Source of the DNA: Bradyrhizobium manausense
Lineage (GTDB): Bacteria > Pseudomonadota > Alphaproteobacteria > Rhizobiales > Xanthobacteraceae
Assembly: GCF_001440035.1 (NCBI RefSeq)
Contig: NZ_LJYG01000026.1
Coordinates: 74,721-138,720, forward strand
DNA length: 64,000 nt
Direction: 5' to 3'
In this document: positions 8,929 through 18,046 of the stretch, piece after piece
Position numbering within the stretch: the first letter of the stretch is position 1
Layout: every line of letters starts with the position of its first letter
Translations under genes and position numbers: made by a program
The notes under the pieces: generated by a model
What the model was told of the DNA's origin: nothing
The model's input: only the letters and a program-made list of their open reading frames with translations
Database searches by the model: none

Positions 8929-11250
8929 ATGGACGATACGATTGGCTTCCCCGACCCCGGCCTCGATTTGTCGGATGGCTTCAAGCCGCACACCTCGCAT
9001 TGGGGCGTGTTTTCCGCACGCAATGGCGCGGCCGGGCTGGAAGTGAGAGCCTATGGCGGCGACCCCGATCCGAGCGGCATCATCGACAATTTCCCCGGCG
9101 CTCTGCGCCATCAGGCCCGTATTGCGCAGCCCGCCATCCGCAAGGGCTGGCTCGAGCGTGGGCCCGGGCCCGATGACAGGCGCGGCCGCGACGAATTCGT
9201 CTCCGTCAGCTGGGAGAAGGCGCTGGACCTGCTCGGCGACGAGCTCGCGCGCATCCGCGACACGCGCGGCCCCGGCGCCGTGTTCGGCGGCTCCTATGGC
9301 TGGTCGAGCGCGGGCCGCTTCCATCACGCGCAGAGCCAGGTGCATCGCTTCCTCAACATCGCCATGGGCGGCTATGTCCGCTCGGTGAATTCCTATTCGT
9401 CCGGCGCGTCCTCCGTGCTGCTGCCGCAGATCCTGGCGGGCTATGAGGACATCACCAAGCGCAACGTCACCTGGGAGCAGGTCGCCGAAAAGACCGAGAT
9501 TGTGCTCGCATTCGGCGGCATGGCGCTGAAGAACTCGATGGTGGCCGGCGGCTCGATCAGCAAGCATGTCGAACGCGGTGCGATCCAAGCAGCGCGCAAG
9601 CGCGGCTGCGAGTTCATCCTGATGAGCCCGCTGCGCGAGGATTTGCCGGCCGAGGCCGGTGCCGAGTGGATGACATGCACGCCAGGCACCGACACCGCAC
9701 TGATGCTCGGCATGGTTCACACGCTGGTCAGCGAAGGCTTGCATGACCAGGCTTTCCTCGATCGCTACACGGAAGGTTGGCCGGTGTTCCTGCGCTATCT
9801 CACGGGCGAGAGCGATGGACAGCCCAAGCATGCCGAATGGGCTGCCGCGATCTGCGGCGTCGACGCGAGCGCGATCCGGACCCTGGCGCGGCGCCTTGCC
9901 GGCAAGCGCGCACTCATTACGGTCTCGCATTCGCTGCAGCGCGCCGAGCATGGCGAGCAGCCGGTCTGGATGGGCATGGTGCTGGCGGCAGCGCTCGGCC
10001 AGATCGGCCTTCCCGGCGGCGGCTACGCCTATTCGCTGGGCGCAATCGGCTATTACGGCCGCCGCGTCAACGACGTGCCGGGGCCGACGCTAGGGCAGGG
10101 GCGTAACGGCATCCGCGACTTCATTCCGGTGGCGCGCATCGCCGACATGCTGCTCAACCCTGGAAGCACCTATCGCTACAATGGCGAGACGCGCACCTAT
10201 CCGGACATTCGCCTGGTCTACTGGGCCGGCGGCAATCCGTTCCATCATCACCAGGACATCAACCGCCTGCGCAAAGCTTTTGCGAAAGTCGACACGCTGG
10301 TCGTGCACGAGCTCGCCTGGACTGCGACCGCGCGCCATGCCGACATCGTGCTGCCCTCGACCATGACGCTGGAGCGCGAGGACATCGGCTATTCCAGCAA
10401 CGATCCGCTGATGGTCGCGATGCACCAGATCGCCGAGCCGTTTGGGCTGGCACGCGACGACTACGAGATCTTTGCCGATCTCGCCGATCGCCTCGGTGCC
10501 CGCGAGCCTTTCACAGAAGGGCGCAGCTCGCAGCAATGGCTGGCGCATCTCTACGAGCCGACCCGCGCCTCGCTCGCCAAGCGCGGGCTGGAGGCCCCGA
10601 GTTTCGAGGAATTCTGGAAGCGCGGCAGCCTGGTCGTGCCGCAGCAGCCCGACGACGGCGGAAGGTTGCGTAGCTTCCGCGAAGATCCGGTCGCGCATCC
10701 GCTGCCGACGCCGAGCGGACGCATCGAGATCTACTCGGCGAAGATCGCCGGCCATGGCGATGCGGATTGTCCCGGCCATCCGGTCTGGCTCGAGAAGAGC
10801 GATATGCCCAAGCCCGGCGCGCCGTGCTTTCTCGTCGCCAACCAGCCGGTGACGCGGCTGCACAGCCAACTCGATTTCGGCGGACACTCGCTGGGCGCAA
10901 AGCATCGCGGCCGCGAGGTTGCGCGGATGAATCCGCGGGATGCAGATGCGCGCGGCATCAAGGACGGCGACGTCATCCGCCTGTTCAATGCGCGCGGCGC
11001 GTGCCTCGCCGCGGTGCATGTCACCGATGGCATCGCGCCCGGCGTCGTGCAATTGCCGACCGGCGCCTGGTACGACCCGATGGACCCCGAGGACGACGCG
11101 CCGCTCTGTGTGCACGGCAATCCGAACGTGCTCACCCGCGACGTCGGCACCTCGTCCTTTGCGCAAGGCTGCACCGGCCAGCTCACCACGGTGGAGGTGG
11201 AGAAGTTCACCGGCAACCTGCCGCCGATCCGGGCGTTCGACCCGGTGTAG
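8929..11250 (+). CDS. Molybdopterin-dependent oxidoreductase, biotin/methionine/TMAO sulfoxide reductase family
   Basis: 773 residues, similar in layout to BisC/TorZ-type enzymes of the DMSO reductase family, which reduce S- or N-oxides at a bis-MGD molybdenum centre. The start at 8929 (MDDTIGFPD) follows GAGGG. No twin-arginine or other signal peptide, so it is predicted cytosolic like BisC. Seen: GSYGWSSAG near the N-terminus; NSYSSGAS, where this family places the Ser ligand to Mo; WAGGNPFHHHQD in the middle; and the C-terminal molydop-binding domain with NQPVTRLHSQ and PTGAWYDP. No N-terminal 4Fe-4S cysteine motif is visible, as expected for this branch. No partner subunit is adjacent. 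Substrate could be biotin sulfoxide, methionine sulfoxide or another oxide. Confidence 0.85.
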   Translation: MDDTIGFPDPGLDLSDGFKPHTSHWGVFSARNGAAGLEVRAYGGDPDPSGIIDNFPGALRHQARIAQPAIRKGWLERGPGPDDRRGRDEFVSVSWEKALDLLGDELARIRDTRGPGAVFGGSYGWSSAGRFHHAQSQVHRFLNIAMGGYVRSVNSYSSGASSVLLPQILAGYEDITKRNVTWEQVAEKTEIVLAFGGMALKNSMVAGGSISKHVERGAIQAARKRGCEFILMSPLREDLPAEAGAEWMTCTPGTDTALMLGMVHTLVSEGLHDQAFLDRYTEGWPVFLRYLTGESDGQPKHAEWAAAICGVDASAIRTLARRLAGKRALITVSHSLQRAEHGEQPVWMGMVLAAALGQIGLPGGGYAYSLGAIGYYGRRVNDVPGPTLGQGRNGIRDFIPVARIADMLLNPGSTYRYNGETRTYPDIRLVYWAGGNPFHHHQDINRLRKAFAKVDTLVVHELAWTATARHADIVLPSTMTLEREDIGYSSNDPLMVAMHQIAEPFGLARDDYEIFADLADRLGAREPFTEGRSSQQWLAHLYEPTRASLAKRGLEAPSFEEFWKRGSLVVPQQPDDGGRLRSFREDPVAHPLPTPSGRIEIYSAKIAGHGDADCPGHPVWLEKSDMPKPGAPCFLVANQPVTRLHSQLDFGGHSLGAKHRGREVARMNPRDADARGIKDGDVIRLFNARGACLAAVHVTDGIAPGVVQLPTGAWYDPMDPEDDAPLCVHGNPNVLTRDVGTSSFAQGCTGQLTTVEVEKFTGNLPPIRAFDPV

Positions 11251-11279
11251 CCACACAGGGCGGTGGACATGCGAGCGCG

Positions 11280-11855
11280 TCAGCGCTCGTTCGCGATTGT
11301 CAGCGCGGCGTCCACCGCATTCTCCAGGATCTCGTCCGACAACTGCCTGTCGTTGACGGCGCGCGACAATTGCAGCGCGCCGACCATGGTCGAGTAGATG
11401 GTGATCGCCTTGCGCCGCCGCTCATCCGGGGTGCCTTGCCTGATCTGCTTCGCCATCAGCCCGACGAGGTCGGAGACCTTGTCGGTAAAGGCATCGCGTG
11501 TTGCCTTGGGGTGCCGCGCGATTTCGGCAACCAGCGCGGCGGTCGGGCAGCCCGTGCCGGCGTGGTCGCGGTGACGTGTCGAGAGATAGTCGCGGATCAC
11601 GGTTTCGACCGCGACGCCATTCTCGAGATTGGCCTTGTGCCGCTCCTCGCGGCGGGTGAGGGCATCGGTCAGCACCTCCCGCACCAGCTCCTCCTTGGAG
11701 GCGAAGTGGGTGTAGAAGGCGCCGTTGGTGAGGCCGGCCTCCGACATGATGCCGGCAAGGCCGACCGCGGCGATCCCGCTCTCGCGGAATTTTGCGGAGG
11801 CGACCTCGAGGATGTGCCGGCGGGTTTCGTCCTTGTGTCCCTTATCGTAGCGCAT
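11280..11855 (-). CDS. TetR/AcrR family transcriptional regulator
   Basis: 191 residues. The N-terminal helix-turn-helix is clear: RRHILEVASAKFRESG then GLTNGAFYTHFASKEELV, the standard TetR recognition helix. The C-terminal ligand domain contains GCPTAALVAEIARH, a pattern frequent in TetR proteins of the NemR/AcuR-like group. It is transcribed away from the MATE transporter gene and shares with it a short intergenic region holding a 43-bp palindrome. By analogy with other TetR/transporter pairs it probably represses itself and the pump and is released by the pump's substrate; that is inference. Confidence 0.92.
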   Translation of the reverse strand: MRYDKGHKDETRRHILEVASAKFRESGIAAVGLAGIMSEAGLTNGAFYTHFASKEELVREVLTDALTRREERHKANLENGVAVETVIRDYLSTRHRDHAGTGCPTAALVAEIARHPKATRDAFTDKVSDLVGLMAKQIRQGTPDERRRKAITIYSTMVGALQLSRAVNDRQLSDEILENAVDAALTIANER

Positions 11856-11918
11856 GGTCCTCAGCTCCCTCCCGACCTCCGCCCAAAGACACGGCCACGG
11901 GATCGTGAGCTGTTCTCT

Positions 11919-11961
11919 ATTGCATTACGATCATAATAATACATTATGAGCATAATGCAAT
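11919..11961. promoter_or_regulatory. Candidate TetR operator (43-bp imperfect palindrome)
   Basis: Arms ATTGCATTA and TAATGCAAT flank an inner pair TCATAAT/CATTATGA, giving a nested AT-rich palindrome in otherwise GC-rich DNA between the divergent TetR and MATE genes. It covers the likely promoter for one or both. It also overlaps the upstream ATG at 11960, arguing against that ATG being the MATE start. Confidence 0.75.
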
Positions 11962-12001
11962 GGCTGCCGCGGCAGCCCCGGAACAGAACAGGACCTCAGC
12001 A

Positions 12002-13444
12002 ATGTCAGTCGAGGACGTCGCCGCGCAGCCCTTGTCCGCCCTGGAGGCCCCGGCGCGTAGCGCGGCACCGCCTCGCATCGTGGCGACGACCGCCGACCAG
12101 CGCCGTGCCGCGCTTCTGACCGCGCCGATCCTGCCGACGCTGCTCAAGCTCGCAGCGCCGACGGTGACCGTGCTGGTGGCGCAGACCGCGGTGAATATCG
12201 CCGAGGCCTATTATGTCGGTTATCTCGGCACCGATGCGTTGGCAGGTGCCGCGCTGGTGTTCCCGATCTTCATGCTGATGACCATGATGTCGAATGGCGG
12301 ATTCGGCTCGGGCGTCGCCTCGTCGGTGGCGCGCGCGGTCGGCGCGGGCCGTCGCGACGACGCCGATGCGGCGCTGTTCCACGCCGTCGTGCTTGCGATC
12401 ATCGCGGGAGGGGTGTTCACGCTTGGCGTGCACTTCGGCGGCCCGGCGCTGTTCCGAACGCTCGGCGGCCGCGACGGTGCGCTCGATGCGGCCGTCACCT
12501 ATTCCAGCTATCTGTTCGCCGGCGCGATTCCTGTGTGGATCGTCAACCTCCAGGCCGCCGCGTTGCGCGGCTCCGGCAACGTCAAGGTGCCTGCACTGGT
12601 GACGTTAATCGGCGCGATCGTGACCATTCCGGTCTCGCCGCTGCTGATCTTCGGCTTCGGCCCGGTCCCGAGCCTCGGCATCGGCGGCGCCGGCATTGCC
12701 TTCGGTCTCTATTACGGCGCGGTGATGCTGTTCCTGCTGCGCTACATGTCCTCGGGCTCCTCCGGGCTGCGGCTGCACGTCGTGCCGCTGCGCACGAAGA
12801 TCTTTGGCGACATGCTCAAGGTCGGCATCCCCACCGCGCTCAATGCCGTGCTGACCAACCTCACCGTCATCCTCGTCACCGGCGCGGTCGGCCTGTTCGG
12901 CACCTCGGCGCTTGCCGGCTACGGCATCGCCTCGCGGCTCGACTACATCATGATCCCGCTGCTGTTCGGCCTCAGCACCGCGACGCTGACCATGGTCGGC
13001 GTCAACATGGGCGCGGGCCAGATTGCGCGAGCGCAGCGGATCGGCTGGGTCAGCGGCGCCGCGGGCATGATCATGACCGGCTCGATCGGCCTGATCGTCG
13101 CGATTGTTCCGACAGCCTGGTTGCATCTGTTCAGCCATGACGCCGGCGTCGTGGGCGAAGGCATGATTTACCTGCGCATCGTCGCGCCGGCCTATGCCGC
13201 GCTGGGGTTCGGCTTTGTCGTGTCGTTCGCGGTGCAGGGCACCGGCCGGGCGCTCGGTCCACTCGCCGGCTCCGTCGTACGCATCCTGATTGCGGCCGGC
13301 GGCGGCTGGATCGCGGTGGCAAGCTTCGGGGTGGGAATGGCAGGGCTTGCCATCATGGTCACGCTATCGCTTGTCGCCTACGCTGCGATCTGCGTGTGGA
13401 TCATGCTGTCGCCGTCGACCTGGCGTGCCGAGCCGCGCGCCTAG
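12002..13444 (+). CDS. MATE family multidrug/toxin efflux transporter
   Basis: 480 residues from the ATG at 12002, preceded by AGGAC. An in-frame ATG at 11960 lies inside the operator palindrome and has no ribosome site. About 12 hydrophobic membrane segments in two six-helix halves; typical MATE motifs include VAQTAVNIAEAYYVGYLGTDALAG in helix 1-2 (given here only as location, residues about 56-80) and GYGIASRLDYIMIPL in the second half. Exports cationic drugs or metabolites with Na+ or H+ coupling. The hydrophilic N-terminus of about 45 residues is longer than usual. Probably controlled by the adjacent TetR protein. Confidence 0.9.
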   Translation: MSVEDVAAQPLSALEAPARSAAPPRIVATTADQRRAALLTAPILPTLLKLAAPTVTVLVAQTAVNIAEAYYVGYLGTDALAGAALVFPIFMLMTMMSNGGFGSGVASSVARAVGAGRRDDADAALFHAVVLAIIAGGVFTLGVHFGGPALFRTLGGRDGALDAAVTYSSYLFAGAIPVWIVNLQAAALRGSGNVKVPALVTLIGAIVTIPVSPLLIFGFGPVPSLGIGGAGIAFGLYYGAVMLFLLRYMSSGSSGLRLHVVPLRTKIFGDMLKVGIPTALNAVLTNLTVILVTGAVGLFGTSALAGYGIASRLDYIMIPLLFGLSTATLTMVGVNMGAGQIARAQRIGWVSGAAGMIMTGSIGLIVAIVPTAWLHLFSHDAGVVGEGMIYLRIVAPAYAALGFGFVVSFAVQGTGRALGPLAGSVVRILIAAGGGWIAVASFGVGMAGLAIMVTLSLVAYAAICVWIMLSPSTWRAEPRA

Positions 13445-13600
13445 GAAGGCTTGCACCAGCCCCAATTTGGTTCATTTCCCATTTGCCGGCGAACGGAGAA
13501 GTGTTGCCCGCGGACGGCGGTCAATATGGATATTCATTTCATTGATTTCGTCCGGCGGAGAAGCGAATACGGTTCCCATCGATGAGTTATGGAGACCAAG

Positions 13601-14383
13601 ATGTCGCTTCGCCCCACCCTGATCCTCGCTACCGTGCTCGCCGCGTGTTCGGCAGCCAGCTCAGCCGAGACCATCAAGATCGGCGTGACGCCGGGTCCTC
13701 ATGCGCAGATTCTGGAGGCCGTGAAGCCGATCGCCGCCAAGCAGGGCCTCGACATCCAGCTCATCGAGTTCTCTGATTACGTGGTGCCGAACGCCGCGCT
13801 CGATGCCGGCGAGATCCAGGCCAATTCGTTCCAGAACCAGCCTTACCTGGACAACCAGAAGGCCGATCGCGGCTACAAGATCGAGGCGGTTGGCCTCACC
13901 GTGAACTTCCCGATCGGCGTCTATTCCAAGAAGCACAAGGCCTTCGCCGACATTCCCGACGGCGGCAAGGTCTCGATCCCCAACGATCCGACCAATGGCG
14001 GCCGCGTCCTGCTGCTGTTGCACGACAAGGGCGTGATCAAGCTGAAGGACGGTGTCGGCTTCAAGCCGACCGTGCTCGATATCACCGAGAATCCGAAGAA
14101 GCTGAAATTCATCGAGGTCGACGCGGCGCAGGCGCCGCGCGCGCTCGATGATGTCGACGCCGCCGCGATCAACACCAATTATGCAACCCAGGCGGGCCTG
14201 GATCCGGTCAAGGATCCGATTCTGCGCGAGGACCCCAAGGGTCCCTACGTCAACCTGATCGCAGTGCGCAGCGCCGACAAGGACAAGCCCTGGGTCAAGA
14301 TCCTGGTCGACAGCTATCACACGCCCGAGGTGAAGGAGTTCGTCCTCACCAAGTTCAAGGGCGCGGTGCTGCCGAGTTGGTAG
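13601..14383 (+). CDS. MetQ/NlpA family ABC transporter substrate-binding lipoprotein
   Basis: 260 residues from the ATG at 13601 (MSLRPTLILATVLAAC), which sits 8-9 bases after GGAG; an upstream in-frame ATG at 13589 is less likely. The signal ends in LAAC, an acceptable lipobox, so the protein is probably lipid-anchored in the periplasm. The domain begins TIKIGVTPGPHAQILE and contains AGEIQANSFQNQPYLDNQ, typical of D-/L-methionine binding proteins. No metN or metI lies nearby; the next genes are a flavin monooxygenase module and a branched-chain-type ABC system. It may use a MetNI encoded elsewhere, or serve this locus with another sulfur compound. Substrate unproven. Confidence 0.85.
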   Translation: MSLRPTLILATVLAACSAASSAETIKIGVTPGPHAQILEAVKPIAAKQGLDIQLIEFSDYVVPNAALDAGEIQANSFQNQPYLDNQKADRGYKIEAVGLTVNFPIGVYSKKHKAFADIPDGGKVSIPNDPTNGGRVLLLLHDKGVIKLKDGVGFKPTVLDITENPKKLKFIEVDAAQAPRALDDVDAAAINTNYATQAGLDPVKDPILREDPKGPYVNLIAVRSADKDKPWVKILVDSYHTPEVKEFVLTKFKGAVLPSW

Positions 14384-14510
14384 GCAGCCTGCTTAGCCAA
14401 AGGTCTAGCGCAGGGGTGCGATCCCGGCGGGCAGCCTTGCGCTTTGCCCGCTTGTCTCCAGCGCCGGCAACCGACATCATCGGGATCCATCCTCGCCCGA
14501 CAGGGGTCGT

Positions 14511-15545
14511 ATGAAACGTCTTGCAAATCTGAAACGCCTGGGATTCTTCACGCGACTGCTCGATGAGGCCCCGCCGGCCGAGCGCTATCGCTTCGCCGCC
14601 GAGCAGATCGTACGCGCCGAGAAGGCCGGTCTCGATTCCGCGTGGATCGCGCAGCACCATTTTCACGAGCGCGAGGGCGGACTGCCGTCGCCCTTCACCT
14701 TCCTCGGCTATGTCGCCGCTCAGACCTCGCGCATCCGCCTCGGCACCGGCATCGTCACCCTGCCGCTGGAGAGCGCGGTGCGGGTGGCGGAGGACGCCGC
14801 AGTGCTCGATCTGCTCTGCAACGGCCGCTTCGAGCTCGGGGTCGGCACCGGCGGGAACCCGTCGGCCTTTGCCGCCTTCGGCCTCGACGGCGCCCAGCGC
14901 AACGAGATCTTTGCGCGCAATCTCGAGGTGGTCCGCAAGGCGCTGACCGGCAAGCCGCTCGAGGGCGGCGACACGCTCTACCCGCAGCGGCCGCAACTGG
15001 ACAAGCGCATCTGGCAGGCGACGTTCTCGGTCGCGGGCGGCGCCCGCGCCGGCAAGGCCGGCGACGGCCTGTTGCTGTCGCGCACCCAGCCGAGGGCCAA
15101 GGACGCGCCAAATGCGACGCTGGCCGAGATCCAGAACCCGATCATCGACGCCTATCTCGCCGCGCTGCCAGCGGGCACTGAACCGCGCATCATGGCCTCG
15201 CGCAGCGTGTTCGTCGCCGATGATCATCGCGAGGCGATGCGGCTCGCCGACATCGGGCTGCGCCGCGCGCTGCCGCAATTCATGAAAAGCGGGCATCTTC
15301 CGCCGGGCGAGACGCTGGAGGAAATGATCGCGGCGTTCGACACCCATGTCGGCGGCGCCGACGAGGTGATCGCCTCGCTGCGTACCGACGCGACGCTGGA
15401 GCGGATCACCGATCTGGTGTTCCAGGTCCATTCCGTCGATGCGCCGCACCCCTACGTGCTGCGCTCGATCGAGCTCGTGGCCGACAAGGTCGCGCCGGCG
15501 CTGGGCTGGACCAGGACCGCGCCCGAAGTAGCCCTTGCCGGCTAG
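14511..15545 (+). CDS. LLM-class (luciferase-like) FMN-dependent monooxygenase, KPN_01858-type
   Basis: 344 residues, start at 14511 after AGGGG. Luciferase-like TIM-barrel flavin monooxygenase, expected to use FMNH2 from a separate reductase. Seen: GFFTRLLDEAPPAERY at the start, AEKAGLDSAWIAQHHF, RIRLGTGIVTLPLESAVRVAED, and FELGVGTGGNP. It is followed by two CMD/AhpD-fold genes, the arrangement known for the families named LLM_KPN_01858, CMD_Avi_7170 and perox_Avi_7169; that naming is from memory of those families. No flavin reductase gene is adjacent. Substrate unknown; the MetQ-like neighbour hints at an organosulfur compound. Confidence 0.85.
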   Translation: MKRLANLKRLGFFTRLLDEAPPAERYRFAAEQIVRAEKAGLDSAWIAQHHFHEREGGLPSPFTFLGYVAAQTSRIRLGTGIVTLPLESAVRVAEDAAVLDLLCNGRFELGVGTGGNPSAFAAFGLDGAQRNEIFARNLEVVRKALTGKPLEGGDTLYPQRPQLDKRIWQATFSVAGGARAGKAGDGLLLSRTQPRAKDAPNATLAEIQNPIIDAYLAALPAGTEPRIMASRSVFVADDHREAMRLADIGLRRALPQFMKSGHLPPGETLEEMIAAFDTHVGGADEVIASLRTDATLERITDLVFQVHSVDAPHPYVLRSIELVADKVAPALGWTRTAPEVALAG

Positions 15546-15577
15546 TCGGGCTTTGATGGATTTCACGAGGCACCAAG

Positions 15578-16177
15578 ATGAGCACGCCTGATATCATCGA
15601 CACGCTTGCAGGCATCAAGCCGGGATCGGCGCTGGACGCCATCCGCGCCAAGCGCCTGCAAGCGCGCGAGAACGCGCAGAAGAGCTATCTCTCTTTGTTC
15701 GAACCGATCGACGCCGGCGAATTCTCTCTGCTCGAACGCGCCGCGGTCGCGGCCTTCGTGACCGGGCTCCACGGCGAATCCCCCGTTGCCAGCTTCTATC
15801 GCGACAAGCTTGCGGCGGCCGCCGGCGGCGCGGCTCTGGTCAGGACCATCGACGCCGAGATCGCGCGGGGCAAGACATCGGGTCCGTATGGCTCGTTCCC
15901 GGCGGGCCCCCTCTCGGTCGAGAATACGGCAGGCCTGATTTATCGCGTTGACGCGGATAGCAAGTCCGCGCTCGGTCCCCGGCTCGTCGCGGCGCTCGAA
16001 CATGCGCATCTTTTGGTGTTCCGTCCGCGCGATGCCGCGGCCGCCGACATGAAGGCGCTGCAGGCGGCCGGCTGGTCGACCACCGGCATCGTCACCTTCT
16101 CCCAACTCGTCGCGTTCCTGTCGTTTCAGCTGCGCGTCGTCAGCGGCTTGCGCACGCTTGCAGCAGTGAACGCATAA
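15578..16177 (+). CDS. CMD-domain protein, Avi_7170-like
   Basis: 199 residues, start at 15578 after GAGG, 32 bases from the monooxygenase. Carboxymuconolactone-decarboxylase/AhpD-like fold by context and pattern (LLERAAVAAFVTGLHGES; FSQLVAFLSFQLRVVSGLR at the C-terminus). It contains no cysteine at all, so it cannot do AhpD-type thiol peroxidase chemistry itself. It may be a structural or substrate-handling partner of the next protein, which does have the CXXC site. Function unproven. Confidence 0.75.
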   Translation: MSTPDIIDTLAGIKPGSALDAIRAKRLQARENAQKSYLSLFEPIDAGEFSLLERAAVAAFVTGLHGESPVASFYRDKLAAAAGGAALVRTIDAEIARGKTSGPYGSFPAGPLSVENTAGLIYRVDADSKSALGPRLVAALEHAHLLVFRPRDAAAADMKALQAAGWSTTGIVTFSQLVAFLSFQLRVVSGLRTLAAVNA

Positions 16178-16192
16178 GAGGAGGCCGCTATC

Positions 16193-16771
16193 ATGAACGC
16201 CACCGTCAATCCGCCTGATGTCTTCACCCAGGATGAGCTCGGCTGGGTCTCCTGGATCGAGCCGCTGCCCGAGGCCGAGCTGACCGAGCGGCACTATGCC
16301 GGCCTCGTCGACCGCGCCCGCGCCAAGTCGGAATATTTTCGTCTCCTGGTGCGCGACCCCGAAGTGCTGGAAGCCCGCACCAAGACCGACAAGGACATCT
16401 TTTACAACGTCGCCGACGGCCTGCCGCGCGCCGAGCGCGAGCTCGCGGCGGCTGCGACCTCGCGCTACAATGGTTGCATCTATTGCGCCTCGGTGCATGC
16501 GCGCTTCGCCAGCACCTATTCCAAGCGCCGTGACGACGTGCAGAAGCTGCTCGATGAGGGCGTCAAGGCCGATCTCGGCGAGCGCTGGAACGCCGTGGTC
16601 AAGGCCTCGGTGGCGCTGGCGTCGACGCCGATCGCGTTTGGCCCCGACAATATCAGGGAGCTGCGCAGTGCGGGCCTCGACGATGCCGAGATCGTCGACG
16701 TCATCAACGGCGCCTCGTTCTTCAACTGGGCCAACCGGCTGATGCTGTCGCTGGGCGAGCCCTCGAAATAG
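16193..16771 (+). CDS. Alkylhydroperoxidase (AhpD)-domain protein, Avi_7169-like
   Basis: 192 residues with a strong AGGAGG site before 16193, only 15 bases after the previous stop. The AhpD active-site pattern is present: NGCIYCASVH, with Cys95, Cys98 and His102. Such proteins are thiol-dependent peroxidases or related oxidoreductases. Together with the monooxygenase and the Cys-free CMD protein it forms a three-gene unit directly upstream of a branched-chain-type ABC importer. The C-terminal half (AEIVDVINGASFFNWANRL) is also typical. Natural substrate unknown. Confidence 0.82.
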   Translation: MNATVNPPDVFTQDELGWVSWIEPLPEAELTERHYAGLVDRARAKSEYFRLLVRDPEVLEARTKTDKDIFYNVADGLPRAERELAAAATSRYNGCIYCASVHARFASTYSKRRDDVQKLLDEGVKADLGERWNAVVKASVALASTPIAFGPDNIRELRSAGLDDAEIVDVINGASFFNWANRLMLSLGEPSK

Positions 16772-16841
16772 TCACCGGCACGAGACTTGCTGCTTGTTTG
16801 TAAGACTAGAGCTTTCAACACCTGACTGGATGGAGCCGCAC

Positions 16842-17993
16842 ATGAGCAACATCAATCGCCGAACCCTGGTCAAAGGCTCGCTCGCCATGATGGCGGGCGC
16901 CGCCTTCTCGCGCGCAGCCTTCGCGGACGCCGATCCGATCCTGCTCGGCGTCAGCGGTCCGCTGACGGGGCCGAATGCACAATATGGCACGCAATGGAAG
17001 CAGGGCTTTGATCTCGCGCTGGACGAGATCACGGCCGCCGGCGGCATCAACGGCCGCAAGCTTGCCTATACCTTCGAGGACAGCCAGAGCGATCCGCGCC
17101 AGTCGGTGGCGATCGCGCAGAAGTTCGTGTCCGATCCCCGCATCGTGCTTGAGCTCGGCGATTTCTCCAGCCCCGCCTCGATGGCGGCCTCGCCGATCTA
17201 TCAGCGCGGCGGCCTCGTGCAGTTCGGCTTCACCAATTCGCACCCCGACTTCACCAAGGGCGGCGACTTCATGTGGAGCACGTCGGTCAGCCAGGCCGAC
17301 GAGCAGCCGCTGCTGGCGCGCTATGCGGTGAAGAGTCTCGGCCTGAAGAAGCTTGCGGTGCTTCATCTCAACACCGATTGGGGCCGCACCAGCCGCGACT
17401 ATTTCAACAACGCCGCCAAGGAATATGGCGCGGAGATCGTCGTCACCGAAGGCTATATCGCCGAGGAACGCGACTTCCGCTCCACGCTGGTGCGGGTGCG
17501 CGATGCCAATCCGGACGGCCTGGTGCTGATCTCCTATTATTCCGATGGTGCGCTGATCGCGCGCCAGGCGCGTCAGGTCGGGCTGAAGCAGGTGATCTGC
17601 GCCGCCAGCTCCGTCTATTCGCCGAAATTCCTGGAGCTCGGCGGCGACGCCGTCGAGGACGTCCATGTCGGCACACGCTATTTCCCGGAGGACAAGCGGC
17701 CCGAGGTGCAGAACTTCATTGCCGGCTTCAAGAAAAAGTACAACGGGCAGGAGCCCGACGCGTTCAACGCCTACGCCTATGATGCGATGAACATGGCGGC
17801 CGCGGTGATCAGGATCGGCGGCACCGACCGCAAGGCGATCCGCGATGCCTTCGCCAAGGTCAAGGACGTCCCGAGCGTGATCTTCGGCACCGCGACCTTT
17901 GACGTCGCCACCCGTCGCATCAAGGGCGCCATGAACGCCGAGCTGGTCGTGCGCAACGGCAAGTTCGCGCTTTGGGACGGCAAGCCCACCTGA
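16842..17993 (+). CDS. Branched-chain amino acid type ABC transporter substrate-binding protein (LivK-like)
   Basis: 383 residues. The start at 16842 (MSNINRRTLVKG) follows GGAG; an upstream in-frame codon at 16794 lacks a site. N-terminal signal with paired arginines and a hydrophobic stretch ending in AFA. Type I periplasmic binding fold: DPILLGVSGPLTGPNAQYG, LDEITAAGGINGRKL, EDSQSDPRQSV. Genes for the fused permease and two ATPases follow directly, so this is the receptor of that importer. The ligand may be an amide, amino acid or an organosulfur/aromatic compound linked to the monooxygenase module upstream. Confidence 0.88.
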   Translation: MSNINRRTLVKGSLAMMAGAAFSRAAFADADPILLGVSGPLTGPNAQYGTQWKQGFDLALDEITAAGGINGRKLAYTFEDSQSDPRQSVAIAQKFVSDPRIVLELGDFSSPASMAASPIYQRGGLVQFGFTNSHPDFTKGGDFMWSTSVSQADEQPLLARYAVKSLGLKKLAVLHLNTDWGRTSRDYFNNAAKEYGAEIVVTEGYIAEERDFRSTLVRVRDANPDGLVLISYYSDGALIARQARQVGLKQVICAASSVYSPKFLELGGDAVEDVHVGTRYFPEDKRPEVQNFIAGFKKKYNGQEPDAFNAYAYDAMNMAAAVIRIGGTDRKAIRDAFAKVKDVPSVIFGTATFDVATRRIKGAMNAELVVRNGKFALWDGKPT

Positions 17994-18046
17994 CCTGACG
18001 GCCGGAGCTCTCGTTCCGGCCTTTCTCCCTTCATTAGGAACCCTGC

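Noticed and set aside
13445-13600. SAM riboswitch before the MetQ-like gene
   Set aside because: The gap was read for SAM-II-like conserved blocks; none were seen.
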